A model generated the notes under the pieces. The model was given only the letters and a program-made list of their open reading frames with translations, did not search any database and was not told where the DNA came from. Position numbers and translations under genes: made by a program. 64,000 nt of DNA from Eunapius fragilis (Eukaryota; Porifera; Demospongiae; Spongillida; Spongillidae): the NCBI GenBank assembly GCA_963681505.1, contig OY811979.1, positions 7,548,736 to 7,612,735 on the forward strand, read 5' to 3'. Below, in pieces: positions 1-10,890 of this stretch (the first letter of the stretch is position 1; each line of letters opens with the position of its first letter).

Positions 1-8
1 TAGAAAGA

Positions 9-2462
9 ATGAACACTACTGATCTTATCAAGATAGCAGAGAAAATGAGGATTCCTTACACCAATGATGAAAAAGAGATGAAGCGTAGTGTGATACGCCA
101 TACAAGGACAAGGTTCTTCAAGACTTGGCACGACCATGCAGAGATTGCAGGCCACAGTCACTTTCTCTGCACCATCACTAGTATATATGATCCTGCTTTC
201 TATTACACAACAGAAGAGATGTTGGCTAAGGGGAAAAAAATTGATGTTGAATTTCTAGTAGAACAGCCAGAAGTATACATTATAGCACGGTCAAAGTCAT
301 CATTGCAGGAACAAGCAGCATTTAACAAATCAAGAACAGAAGATTTAAACACACTGTCAGTACCAATCACTACAGCACATGGCGTACCCATTGATGATAT
401 TCTTCGGATCTTCCATGGTGATGGTCCAGCCCGTCAATTTGAGGCAGGAAACAATGTTGGGGGATATCATCCATGTACAGGTTGTGGGGTTTTGAGTACC
501 TTGTTTGATGACATAGTTCACAGCTATCGTTGCAAACCAATAACCATTGCAGAACGACAGGAATTCATTCTTGCTGGCAAAGCATGGAAAGTAGGGACAG
601 CACTGAACAAGTTATCAGCCAAACAACTGCGCACTGAAATGAAGATACATGGATTAAAAGCAGACGGGAAGAAGAAGGACATGATAAAAGATTTCAGGGA
701 AAAGCGCATGGGAATAAACAGCTTACCAGCTTTGATCCAAAGTAACCCAGAGCAGTCCCTTCATGATGGTCAACTTCGGCAGTATGAGATATGTTCAACT
801 GAACCCCTACATGATGTAAGAAGCCATATTGCCAATATTATTGATGCAGTTCAACCAATGCTATCAGGGAAACTAGAAGAGGATGTTAAACAAATAATAG
901 AAAGTGTACTAGGAAATGAAACAAAACGATGTTCGGAATATCGTAAGGCTTCACTTCTAATTTTAAAGGCAATGCAGAAAGGCAGCAAATCAGAAGATTT
1001 AACTCTTCTGTTCTCAACAGCATGCGAAATACAGGAGATATTGTACGCAAAAGAGAGCCACAGGAACGACGTATCAATACTGCGACTGCATAACATCACA
1101 TTTATGCATAGCATGTTGTGCAACAAGCTATTTCCGAAATCAAATTCCCAAAAGCACAACATCTATGAAAACTATTTCCACTCCATCATCTGCCATGCTC
1201 CCCAATGGTACCGGCTAATATCACTACGCTCAATTAACACAGAACACCAGGAACGCTTGTTTAAACAAGCCAATGCAATAACTTCAAGGACCTCAAACAT
1301 GCACCCTGACCACATAATAAAAAACATTCTAATGAGGATGCAAGAGGAGAAGAGGGTGATAGGAGTAACTGACTCACTCATGCCAGAAGAAAGTGTAATA
1401 GGTAAGATTGCAACTGTGTTACAAAAAGCACCCAAGTCGTACTTTTCAAAGGACTGGATTCAGTGTCACCAACAACAGTTCCAATCCCATTTGGAGAGAA
1501 TAGCAGACTACTTGGTGGATGGACCTGGTAAGTGGTGGATTGAGAAGGAAGATGGAGTGGAATTTCAAGATCAAGGTTCTCACTCAACTATTTGCAGTGA
1601 TCACTTTCACTCCACAAACATGGCTGCCATATCTTTGAAATTGCACACCTGTTGGGAGCAATGTCTACTTGAAAAAGTTAAATTGCCCTCAAAATACATA
1701 AAATCATACAATGGTATGGGTGAAGCAACAGCAATGGATATCAGTGAACAAGAAGATTGTCCAACCACACACCCATCTCCTCTGACCAGTGCTACTTTTC
1801 CATCTACTTCCATCCTAATACCAGCTTCAGTTTGTCCAACCACACAAACAGCTCACCCAACCAGTGTTACTTCTCCATCTACTTCCATCCTAATACCAGC
1901 TTCAGTTTGTCCAACCACACACCCATCTCCTCTGACCAGTGCTACTTCTCCTACTTCCATCCTAATACCAGCTTCAGTTTGTACAACCACACAACCAGCT
2001 CACCCGACCAGTGTTACTTCTCCATCTACTTCCATCCGAATACCAGCTTCAGTTTGTCCAACCACACAACCAGCTCATCCGACCAGTGCTACTTCTCCAT
2101 CTACATCCATCCTAATACCAGCTTCAGTTTGTCCAACCACACAACCAGCTCATCCGACCAGTGCAACTTCTCCATCTACTTCAACAATAGTAACACCAAA
2201 TTCAAAGGACAGAAGCCTTTTCACAAACCTAGGCCGTAACCTGATGAAAATTCTTCCAGGTCAACACAAATTAATATATGAGATAGACACACTAAGACAT
2301 AAAATAAAAACATCCCATCATGTATCTGAACATACAATTCGACTGAACAAAGAAAAGTGCAAACTAATGAAAACTATAGTACTAGAGATCTTGGACAAAA
2401 TAGAAACCCATAAAAACTACATGATTGCAAAATCTGTTCTTGCAGAATTTCATAACTTGTGA
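9..2462 (+). CDS. Uncharacterised 817-aa protein, SAP-like motif, repeat-rich C-terminus (probably transposon-related)
   Basis: One uninterrupted frame starts at ATG 9 and ends at TGA 2460-2462. The frame is also open to the window edge, so the protein may begin further upstream. Visible landmarks are HGDGPARQFEAG (136-147) followed by GGYHPCTGCG (151-160), a SAP-like helix-loop-helix (about 202-233, LSAKQLRTEMKIHGLKADGK), EPLHD (265-269), and a block FHSIICHAP...SLRSINTEHQERLF (390-418). C-terminal to these is a Thr/Ser/Pro-rich tandem repeat (584-732) and a basic, coiled-coil-like tail (about 745-805). From memory, proteins sharing GDGPARQFEAG, the SAP-like piece, EPLHD and SINTE.QE occur in many copies in cnidarian and sponge gene sets with no assigned function. 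The high copy number suggests a transposon protein, but I cannot name a superfamily. No intron is needed. Sure that it is coding; function unknown. Confidence 0.8.
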   Translation: MNTTDLIKIAEKMRIPYTNDEKEMKRSVIRHTRTRFFKTWHDHAEIAGHSHFLCTITSIYDPAFYYTTEEMLAKGKKIDVEFLVEQPEVYIIARSKSSLQEQAAFNKSRTEDLNTLSVPITTAHGVPIDDILRIFHGDGPARQFEAGNNVGGYHPCTGCGVLSTLFDDIVHSYRCKPITIAERQEFILAGKAWKVGTALNKLSAKQLRTEMKIHGLKADGKKKDMIKDFREKRMGINSLPALIQSNPEQSLHDGQLRQYEICSTEPLHDVRSHIANIIDAVQPMLSGKLEEDVKQIIESVLGNETKRCSEYRKASLLILKAMQKGSKSEDLTLLFSTACEIQEILYAKESHRNDVSILRLHNITFMHSMLCNKLFPKSNSQKHNIYENYFHSIICHAPQWYRLISLRSINTEHQERLFKQANAITSRTSNMHPDHIIKNILMRMQEEKRVIGVTDSLMPEESVIGKIATVLQKAPKSYFSKDWIQCHQQQFQSHLERIADYLVDGPGKWWIEKEDGVEFQDQGSHSTICSDHFHSTNMAAISLKLHTCWEQCLLEKVKLPSKYIKSYNGMGEATAMDISEQEDCPTTHPSPLTSATFPSTSILIPASVCPTTQTAHPTSVTSPSTSILIPASVCPTTHPSPLTSATSPTSILIPASVCTTTQPAHPTSVTSPSTSIRIPASVCPTTQPAHPTSATSPSTSILIPASVCPTTQPAHPTSATSPSTSTIVTPNSKDRSLFTNLGRNLMKILPGQHKLIYEIDTLRHKIKTSHHVSEHTIRLNKEKCKLMKTIVLEILDKIETHKNYMIAKSVLAEFHNL
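1758..2204 (+). repeat. 75-bp in-frame minisatellite, six units
   Basis: Six consecutive 25-residue units begin CPTTQPAHPTSATSPSTS and end ILIPASV. One unit is a codon shorter and the last diverges after the first 18 residues. Units come in two alternating subtypes (HPSPLTSAT and QPAHPTSVT), which suggests duplication of a two-unit block. The period is a multiple of three, so the reading frame is preserved. Confidence 0.9.
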
Positions 2463-3499
2463 GTGCTAACACATGTATTTGAGTTGTGTAACAGTTCAAT
2501 ATAACCATTTTTACTGCCAATAATGACCATGGCGATGTGCGCACAACACACACGAACAAAGAGTCAAGCACACACAAACTACACACAACCACCTTGACAC
2601 CCCCAACGCACACCCATAGCTATACACACATCCACCTCAACACCCCCAGTACACACCCATAGCAATGCACACAACCACCTTGACACTCTCAGCGCACTCA
2701 TAGCTATGCCTTGACACTCTCAATGCACACCCATTCCTGAACACATGCATTGCTATCCACACCTGCATCTCAACACCCCATCCATAAGCACCCACAGAAT
2801 TACTATATGGAAACAAGGTGTTTTTACCTATTGCAGCCCTATCCACATAGCACCACTTGAATTATAAATCTCTAGCTGCCAGTCACAACGTACGTCTAAT
2901 TAGCTTCATCGATGAGCTTGAGATCTTCCATACGTCCAATTGGCATCAAAGAACACATACGCAAGATGAAGTCAAACCGTACTCCACAAGAGTACATAAA
3001 AAAGCTGTTGTGACGATACCATCATCCACGGCACTAAATAGAATTATCGATACTGTCGAGAGAACAAAAAGGTTATCACATACATAGTAGGCCCCTAGTA
3101 AACTTACTTTTCATTAGTGTGACAACTGTTTTGCCCTGTTCACGTCACAACGTCCTTGTAAGCCTGCTTGTCTCTGTCGAATGTTATGATACCTGCTCTA
3201 AGTATGTTTCTTACATCGGATCTCCAATCGGAAGGCACTAGCGAATAGCTGATCGACCCGTCCATCTACCCATCTACCCGATTTTAAAAACTTACCAATA
3301 GCTACGTTCAAAAGTAATCACGCGTCAGTCACACGATATCAAAATAGGTATAGATTCCGCGGTTAGTGGTTACGTTTATAATTATCGGTTAACGCAAAAA
3401 ATAATTGGCGCGAAGAGTAACCATAGAAACGAGCGGCGCACGTACACACAATGATTACATCATGGCTATACGAAAATATTTCCAAAATAGCCTTAACCC
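2463..3499. other. Non-coding interval with a degenerate CA-rich minisatellite
   Basis: At 2530-2790 there is a degenerate tandem repeat of roughly 50-60 bp built on ACACCCATAGCTATGCACAC and CACCTTGACACTC. From 2860 to 3499 I see no gene. The long frame at 2857-3087 has no recognisable similarity and no supporting context. Confidence 0.6.
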
Positions 3500-4525
3500 A
3501 CCTGAGTACCCTTGGGAGACCAAACCTGCAAAAGATCTCTCGTAGAGCCTTTACTGTCCCTGAGGTTGTTGTACTCCTTTGAGGTTTTATTTCTATCCAC
3601 TTGGAAAATGCATCAACCACTACCAACCAAGAACTGCCTTCAAATGGGCCAGCATAATCTATGTGAATTCTATGCCAAGGTTCTGTAGGAACATTCCAAC
3701 TGAATAGAAGTGTTTCGTGTTCATGTGGTCGGTTTTGCTGACATGCCTTACATTGTTTTACATAGGTTTCCACATCATCATCAATATGTGGCCACCACAC
3801 ATAGTACCTTGCCAGAGCCCGCATGGCCCATATACCCGGGTGACCCTCATGTAATGTGTCCAAAACATTTCTGTGCAATGCTGTTGGAACCACGATTCGT
3901 CCTTGCCAAAGTAAAATGTTCTCCTCAAATGACAGCGTCTCACGTTTCTCATAAAATGTCAGAAGTTCTGCTGGTATTTGTTTTCTGTCACTAGGCCAGC
4001 CCCTGTCCACACACCTTATAACCTGCGCAAGTAGCGGATCTTGACGTGTCCTCTTCTGAAGATCTCTTTTTGACATTGGTAAGTCCTCAATTCGTATATT
4101 GAGTAAGGCATAATGATGGCCAACATCTTCTTCAGCGGATGTGCTTGACACATTCAAAGGCAATCTTGACTGTGGATCTGCCAACAAATTCTCTTTCCCT
4201 TTCACATACTGCAAATCATATTGATATGCACTAAGTGTTATGGCCCACCTTTGAAGTCTATTAGCAGCCATCTTCGGAATTTCCTGGTTTGCCCCTAAGA
4301 TGTGTTCCAACGGTTTGTGATCTGTACGCAGGGTGAATTTTCGGCCATACACATATTGGTAGAACTTTGTAACGCCAAAAATAATGGCCAATGCCTCCTT
4401 GTCAATGACTGAATAATTTTTTCACGATCCAGGAAGGTTCGTGAAGCAAATGCCACAGGTCTCTCTGATTTGTCTGGTAGTTGATGTAAAAGCACTGCAC
4501 CAACACCTGGATCACTTGCATCTGT
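3500..4525 (-). pseudogene. gypsy-1 RNase H and truncated integrase
   Basis: RNase H begins TDASDPGVGAVLLHQL and is shifted by one base in a homopolymer near 4420. It resumes as EALAIIFGVTKFYQYVYG and TDHKPLEHILG. The integrase zinc-binding domain (HEGHPG...CKACQQNR) and the first core Asp (HIDYAGPF) follow. Similarity stops after CRFGLPRVL near 3500, so the second Asp and the Glu of the DDE triad are missing. The remaining codons to 3363 look like unrelated flank. Confidence 0.8.
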
Positions 4526-5839
4526 TTAGAGGATGAGGGGCAATTCCTCCCTGTAGTGCACCAATGTGTCCCTAGCAGACAAAATCAGTTTCAAATGTTG
4601 AAAAATTTTATCACTCTCCTTGGACCATGTCCAGTTTACTGAATGCTTGGTAAGGGAATGAAGTGGGGCACAAATTGGTTGTAGATTTGCTATGAAACGA
4701 GAGTAATAGTTTATCATCCCCAAAAATGAACGTAGCTCCTTAGCATTTGTGGGGGTGGGCATACTTCGAATGGCTTCCAAATGCTCCTCTGTAGGGTGTA
4801 CTCCATGTTCATCTATTCTGTATCCTAAATACACAACCTCCTTTTGTACAAATCTGCACTTTGATTTCTTTGCCCGCACATTTGCATCTCTCAGCCTGAT
4901 GAATACCTCTCGGAGAATATGAATGTGTTCCTCTTTCGATGACCCTCCAACTATGATGTCGTCAATATAAACTGCCACTTTATCTATACCTGCTAAAATT
5001 TTTTCCATTGTTTTCTGGAAGATAGCTGGCGCAAAGTTTACCCCAAAAGGCAATCTCTTATACTGGAAATATCCCTTATGTGTTGCAACAACCATGAACT
5101 TTCTAGATGAAGGATCAACTTCCATCTGGAGGTATGCATCAGTAAGGTCAACGATTGAGAATGTTTTGCTGCCACTTAGTTTGGCTATGATGTTCTCGAA
5201 CCTCGGGAGGGGGTGTGGGTCTACGTACACGTGCGGGTTGATAGTCACTCCAAAATCCACACAGAGGTGAACTCCACTGCCACTCTTGGGAACACATACC
5301 AGGGGAGAGGCCCATTCAATTGGGTTTTTTGTTGTGTCGACTATCTCCAAGATATCTTGTTTTACTAATCGATTAAGTTCGTCTTCCACAGCCTTTTTCA
5401 TAGGAAACGGAATAGGATGAGCTGAGTACAGCTTTGGTACAGCTCCTTCTTTTAGGTGCACAACTGCCTTGTGCCCAACTATTGTGCCAGGTGTCTCAGC
5501 GAAAAGTTCGCCAAACTCCAAAAGTAACGATGCTAGTTCTGTATATTCCTGATGTTCCATACTACCTGATTCCTTCTTCATTTTAGGCTTGACATTACAG
5601 ATGGTAACTCCTTTCGGCATATTCAAATTGAAACTAACACACCAGTCTAAGCCAAACAGAGGTTTATCCTGTTCCTTTACAACTGAAACCAACAGATGTT
5701 TTACCCTTCCAAATGCCCGAACTCGCACCTCTGTTTCCCCTAGAGTCTCCACTGGGACATTTGTGTATGCCACCAATGTGTCAGTTGGTTTGAGGGGAGG
5801 TGCTCCAACTTTCCTCCAGGTTTTTTCACTGATAACTGA
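4526..5839 (-). pseudogene. gypsy-1 reverse transcriptase
   Basis: This is in the same frame as the Gag segment, after its TGA. It carries the remainder of the protease region, then an RT domain with ASPLVCVPK, LCVDFG, FSIVDLTDAYLQMEV, RLPFGV and the catalytic YIDD box (residues 270-273 counted from the Met at 5776). It ends at an in-frame TAA (4526-4528) where the RNase H domain begins; TDASDPGVGAV follows in the same frame. The enzyme would copy the element RNA into DNA in the particle. Confidence 0.85.
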
Positions 5840-6862
5840 TCAAGCTGCACCTGGATCATACAGCATTTTGACTCTCACGCCATTTATCTCTGCTTCCAAA
5901 CGTGCAGCACAACCCTTTACTGCCCGAATATGAATAGTGTTTACCTCTCCACAAGATATCTCCAGGTCATCATCATCACTGCTTTCAGTTCCTCCTGTTT
6001 CTTTTGCTTGTTTCATAGCATTTAATCTTTTCTTGCCTTTCTGTCCCTTGATGGATACTTTACCTGACTTGAGGCAGACCCTGGCATAGTGATTCAATCC
6101 ACCACAGGCGTTGCATGTCTGCCCCTTTGCCGGGCACTCTTCTACCTTCTTGTGTCTGCTATACCCACACCTTACACAGTCTCTACCAGCATCTAGTTCT
6201 CGGTGCTCAGTCTTCCTTTGGAATTGTGGTATTTGTTTCCTGGCCTCTCTCAGCCGATGCACCTCCGATCCCTTCTCTTGGGGGGCCGCCATTTGTCGTA
6301 TACTTTCCTGCTGTGTAGAAGCCTGTTCCAGTATTAGAGCTGAAGCTTCCACCTGTTGAAGGGTTGCATCGTTTGTCGTGTGAAGCCGAAATAGTTCTTT
6401 CTGCCACGCATCGTTGTTAATTCCTATCGCCAATTGATCACGAAGCCGTTCCGATAAGGATGCCCCGAACTCACAATTTCCTGCTATAGCTCGCAGTGCA
6501 ATGAGGAATTGTGTTACCGTTTCCTCTTCTTTTCTGTGCCTGAAAGTAAACTTCACCCTCTCCGCGAGGATACAAACCTTTTTTTGAAAATGTTTTTTCA
6601 ACGCATCTTTTAATTGTACATACGTCTTCGTCGTGACGTCTTCTGGACGAAAATGGTCAACTAAGACCCTAAAAGCTTCTGGTCCAACCTTGGAGAGCAG
6701 TAGGTTCCTCCGTGTGTCTGCTGTGTTATCCCCAACCAGTAATCGATGTAGCGCCAGTTCAGTATCAAACCGCTGCACGTAATACACCCATTCTTCTTCC
6801 TCGGCCTTAAAACAGTCGAACCGGAACCGCTGCACCGCATCACGAATAGAGTTTTCGTCCAT
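5840..6862 (-). pseudogene. gypsy-1 Gag and start of protease
   Basis: A 340-residue frame starts at ATG 6862, directly after the primer-binding site. A helical Gag region (1-200) is followed by two zinc knuckles (C229-C263; CVRCGYSRHKKVEEC and CNACGGLNHYARVC) that would bind the RNA genome, and the start of an aspartic protease (MLYDPGAA, 333-340). The usual D-T/S-G motif is D-P-G here. A TGA stop follows at once, and the same frame continues beyond it into protease and RT sequence, so the stop is a lesion. Suppression of the stop is possible in principle, but the other damage argues against function. Confidence 0.8.
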
Positions 6863-6877
6863 TGTCCCTCGTCGCCA
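6863..6877 (-). other. Primer-binding site of gypsy-1
   Basis: TGGCGACGAGGGACA on the minus strand lies just inside the LTR end and directly before the Gag ATG at 6862. The leading TGG pairs with a tRNA 3' CCA. The specific tRNA is not assigned. Confidence 0.55.
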
Positions 6878-6881
6878 AATA

Positions 6882-6995
6882 TGTAGGGAAATAGCTCAAT
6901 TTGCACACTGATGTGAACACGCTACAGATACATGCGCATCATATAGAGTCACGCAGTTAACTAACTATTACTAACTATTAGTTCATATCCTAACA
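6882..6995 (-). repeat. Putative 5' LTR of gypsy-1 (114 bp)
   Basis: Read on the minus strand, the segment begins TGTTAGGATATG and ends TTTCCCTACA, giving TG...CA ends. It lies four bases upstream of the primer-binding site. Its length matches the 113-bp LTRs of the intact element at 28561-33551. No second LTR is available for comparison, so the outer boundary is inferred. Confidence 0.55.
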
Positions 6996-7024
6996 TATAT
7001 ATAGCACAGAAACAGCATATGCCT

Positions 7025-7190
7025 TAGTCGAAGTGTGCTAAATATAGGACTATTACATTTTCCCTTCTGATAAAACTTGTTTCCTTGCTTTTTACACCAG
7101 TATACTAGTATACTATTTGTCTGCAAAACCTATATCCCATCAACTTTCTCAGTGAGAATGTTTTTATTTACTTGTATATATATGATCTCT
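7025..7190 (+). repeat. Diverged fragment of U-unit inner sequence
   Basis: The stretch contains AGTGTGCTAAATATAGG, TTGCTTTTTACACCAG and GAGAATGTTTTTATTTACTT in the same order as the inner part of the large U repeat (compare 43370-43510). It is an old isolated fragment, more diverged than the array copies. Confidence 0.5.
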
Positions 7191-7605
7191 GCTTTAAATG
7201 GTGTGGAATCCGTGCCAAGATTTTCATGCGGGAGAATTTTGTATTGACATACCTGCCAAAATGACTTTGCGGAACTCATGAGGGTGAAATTTTTTCATTA
7301 GGTACCTCGCGGAACTCGTGTATGGGAGGTGAACACCGCCATAATTATGCTCATTTGTTTTTTACCGAATTATCCTTTTTGATGCTTACGGTTAAAAAAA
7401 AGTTCGTGTAACGGGTGAAATATGTATTTTTCGTATTATATATATATATTTACACATTTTACGGAGGGACACGGGAAGCGTTCTATAAATAGAACAAGTG
7501 GTTTCAACGGGGAGGTCGTCTTATCACTAGCAGTGCGTTGTAACAAAGTTGAGAGCAGCTGTAAGGTAGATGCGTGTTGGAAGCTGCATGAAAACTTTGA
7601 TGTCT
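7191..7605 (-). repeat. Interspersed repeat X, copy 1
   Basis: Read in reverse this matches 11640-12060. Shared blocks include GGTGTGGAATCCGTGCC, CTCGCGGAACTCGTG, GAGGTGAACACCGCCATAA, CGTTCTATAAATAGAACA and AGCAGTGCGTTGTA. No transposase frame is visible, so it is probably a non-autonomous element or an old repeat. Ends are not resolved. Confidence 0.65.
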
Positions 7606-8784
7606 TCCAGTGGGTGGAGCTGTATTCCTGTTGAACTATAGGCATTGCAGTATTCACATTACAATAATTATTATATTTCATCCTCTTTATGTCTTAGTGA
7701 ACTTGTTTTATATTTAAAATAATATATGTTTTAAGAACTTAAATTGTTTTTAGACTGAGTTAGTTCAAGTACAACACCTAGTATTGCATTTATGACAGAG
7801 TAAATTTGTGATGCTTTAGATAAAGTTATTATTGTAAGAATATTATGGTACAAGAGCTTACAGAAAGATTATACTAATCCATAATAGATATGTATGAAGT
7901 AGCATTGCCCTTCTATATGGCAATTGACAATTGCAACCAAAGATTCTTTAAGAAAGGAGTAAACTGGGCAAAACATATAACTGTGGTCTAAGCACTTATA
8001 TTTAGATATATTTTCTTGTCTTCCGCTGAAGCAGCAACTAGACTGGATCCACTTGTTGATCTGGCAAGGTATGAAGGTTCAAAGGTATCACGGCAGGTGG
8101 CATCCCATACCAACATTTTCCCATTCCTCCAAGGATGCAATCCTAATGTGCATGTATGGGATACATAACTTATTCAAGTAACATTACACAGTACGTTGCA
8201 GTTTATTTATTTTACATAAGACCGACATACTCAAAAACAAAAATTAGTCTTGCCAGTGAGGAAGCTCAGTGGCTCCGGCTTACAAGGATCAAATTTAGTT
8301 GTGACTGGTTGGTAATGATGACTTCACTGATTCTGTCTGCATGACTAGCATCCTGTATGGCTATGCTGGCCTTCAGTTCCTCAGCATCCAAATAAGGCAC
8401 AACCACAAGAGGGATACAGGCCTGACCTAACTCTCTGCACTTTTCATTATAACTGCAACTACATGGATGTTCAAACATGTGTTGCATTTCAGGAGTTAAT
8501 CACACTGGTGATTGTGGCTGCTTTATAGAAATTTAAAACAAGCTTGACTTATGTTCAATCCATCCTCCCTCCTCGTACATGTACACCACCCTTACGCCAT
8601 TCATAATGACAACTCTTGGTGCAGCGTCACTTGTGCACGACTGCCAACTAGGCTGAATATATTAAACAGTGTACAGAACTCACGAACAGCAGATACATAC
8701 AACACAAACCACATCCATTGTATCCCCACGAACGTAGAACATATATTCACCACATAAACGATACTCAGAGCAGGGGCCAACTAC
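7606..8784. other. AT-rich interval, no confident gene
   Basis: Nothing is recognisable here apart from the short reverse-transcriptase scrap at 8361-8448. Confidence 0.6.
8361..8448 (-). pseudogene. Scrap of an R2-like retroelement C-terminus
   Basis: The minus strand reads NEKCRELGQACIPLVVVPYL. This resembles DAKCGEFGWVCIPLVVETYG in the endonuclease-region C-terminus of the element at 53870-58041. The match is short and its flanks are unrelated. Confidence 0.4.
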
Positions 8785-9303
8785 CTACAGCTATTGCTGA
8801 TATGAACCTTATTTATTCAGAGGTGGTGGGCCCCACACCACCTCAGGGGAATAACCTCACTGTGTGAGGAAAAAACCTCCTTACACGCTGCTCTGGACAG
8901 CAGTTCCGGGGTAGAGGGTCTTCAGCATCACCTGTGTCGTAGTGATCATTAATGAACAATTGGCCTATATTCAACATGAGAAGTTACCTGCCCCCTCGGG
9001 GCCACAACAGTGCACACAGTGATATTTCATACGCATAACATTACATAACAGCTATTGCTGATATGAACCTTATTTATTCAGAGGTGGTGGGCCCCACACC
9101 ACCTCAGGGGAAATAACCTCACTGTGTAAGAAAAAAACTTCCTAGATACTGCTCTCGACAACAGCAAAAGTATAGCAGCAGTTACGGGGTAGAGGATCGT
9201 CAGCTTCACCTGTGATCATTAAGGAACAATTGGCCTCATGTTCAATCTGAGAAGTTACCTGCCCCCTTAGGGCCACTACAGTGCACACAGTGGTATTTTA
9301 TAC
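8785..9303. repeat. Tandem duplication of a roughly 260-bp segment
   Basis: Two direct copies begin CAGCTATTGCTGATATGAAC (near 8788 and 9050) and share GGTGGTGGGCCCCACACCAC, AATAACCTCACTGTG, GAACAATTGGCCT and GAGAAGTTACCTGCCCCC. The copies differ by several substitutions and small indels, so the duplication is not recent. The palindromic core GGTGGTGGGCCCCACACC is present in both. Confidence 0.8.
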
Positions 9304-9589
9304 CTATAACAACACTAGCCATCTGGCAGCTGTCTGGCTGAACACAATCCACCCACACACACCATCCTGCTGAACACAACAATTGTAATATGTAAAGTTT
9401 CCAGACAATGACAGTGTAGACTCATTTTCTTCCCGCTCACATAACATTATATACCTCCACCTCCACGTACACACATCACCTGCTGTACAATCAATCACAT
9501 ACGGAGGGAGCATAGTTTCTGTCTAATTCACTTTGTTCAACCGACAGAAACGTGTATTTGGCGCCAGAAAAAAAAAAGAAATGAAGATC

Positions 9590-9830
9590 ACAAAGCGAAC
9601 TCTTTATTTAAATACTGTTTCTCCTGCTGACAAAGTTCATATTCTGTCAGTTTTTCATTGCCGGCTTGATCCTGTTTAAGGGTAATACCATCAATGGGTC
9701 TTGGTTTGCATTTTGACCCTAATGAGCTTCAAGTGGTGATAAGGTCTGGGACATCTAAGATCTTGAGTCTCTGCCTGTTACTTGGAAATGAAGCTTCTGA
9801 CCCTCTGGAACTACCACTGGCCAGTAGGCA
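9590..9830 (+). pseudogene. Fragment of an R2-like non-LTR retroelement
   Basis: The frames read ADKVHILSV then, shifted, VIPSMGLGLHFDPNELQVVIR. These correspond to TDRARLLSIS...VVPSEGLGLHFEPNQYNVALK in the element at 53870-58041. A TGA replaces the expected Trp codon near 9665, and a frameshift lies between the two parts. Downstream codons to 9999 stay open, but I do not recognise them. Confidence 0.55.
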
Positions 9831-10890
9831 TGGTGGTGCAGTTACTTGTCACAAAATGTTTAGAGCTAGATGTGCTAAAATTAATGTTTCAAAATTGAGG
9901 AAGGGAGTGGTCTCACTCCAGGAAATGGCTGTTCTCGACCAACATGCCAGACTGGGCCAGATAGAAGACAACCTGCTGCAGCAACTGTTCAGGAAGTGAG
10001 TCTCATTGCTAAAGTAGTCAAAACGTGTATTCTGCTTGTAATAGAAGTTGGGGGGCAGAAACCATTTTACAACTTCCATGCAGAGTGAAACTAATGGTTA
10101 GATTGACATTGTGTACACATTGCACTTAAATTGTTGCATCATTTTTAGGTGCGTGTAACAATTTTAATGTCATGGCAAGGAAAATCTACAAACAAACATA
10201 TTGGAAGAAAACTAGTTACTCATTTCAGTTTGTACAAGGAAATGTAACAACAAATACAGTGAGGGAAATGTTTATAATGGTAAACGCTACATCTCTAAGT
10301 TCAGCTCAAAAGAAGTCTTGTGGTTAGTGACAGAATTAAAAGGCTCAGCAGGAAGTGTGCCAGTCGTGTGGGTGGCATGGGGCCAATCCAGTCCATACTG
10401 TTGTGAGCGAAAGAGTTGTTAGAGACTGAATGTTGGTGTACCAAAGATTGTCTGAAATGTACACCATCACATGTACACACCAAACAACAAACCACCCACC
10501 ACAAATATTTTCAATACATAATTTGATACCAGTGGGAGATCAGGAGAGGAGGAACATGGAAAATCACATGAAAAACTCATTTCTATACCAATGTTTCTGA
10601 GACTTTGCCACACTGCAATAAATGGTGACTACATCCACCTGCATGCAGATATGTCAAGATATAAATATATATTTATGCACAAGTACATGCAACTAGACAT
10701 GACAAAGTAAACACAAAATGCTTGTAAATTGAGCATGCATGGTGCAAAATATGGTACACATTTTGTACTATGTGACATTTTTTAATTGGAGAAGCCATTC
10801 CCTTCTGTTCACCAGTTTGTTGAGAATGTGAATATTTCTAGTTTTAAAGCCCATCTGTCACCATGAATTGTAATCACAGTGATCTTGAAT
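9831..10890. other. No gene seen
   Basis: AT-rich non-coding sequence. I see neither a repeat shared with other parts of the window nor a convincing frame. Confidence 0.5.

Larger units (their letters stand above)
3500..6995 (-). mobile_element. Decayed Ty3/gypsy LTR retrotransposon (gypsy-1), 3' truncated
   Basis: On the minus strand the order is LTR, primer-binding site, Gag with zinc knuckles, protease, reverse transcriptase, RNase H, integrase, which is the Ty3/gypsy order. The body is disrupted by an in-frame TGA at 5840-5842, an in-frame TAA at 4526-4528 and a one-base frameshift in a T/A run near 4420. The integrase is cut off after its first catalytic Asp, with similarity ending near 3500, so no 3' LTR is present. 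This is an old dead copy. Confidence 0.85.

Noticed and set aside
1757..2239. 160-residue frame shifted within the first gene (HPNTSFSLSNHT repeats)
   Set aside because: It is the other reading frame of the 75-bp repeat.
3363..3499. Continuation of gypsy-1 integrase to 3363
   Set aside because: Integrase similarity ends after CRFGLPRVL; the open frame beyond is unrelated flank.
8785..9303. Tandem 260-bp units as possible structural RNA genes
   Set aside because: There is a palindromic GGTGGTGGGCCCCACACC core, but no tRNA, snRNA or rRNA feature was recognised.
9694..9999. 101-residue frame as a host gene
   Set aside because: Its start matches the R2-like element C-terminal region with a stop just upstream, so it is a retroelement scrap; the remainder is not recognised.
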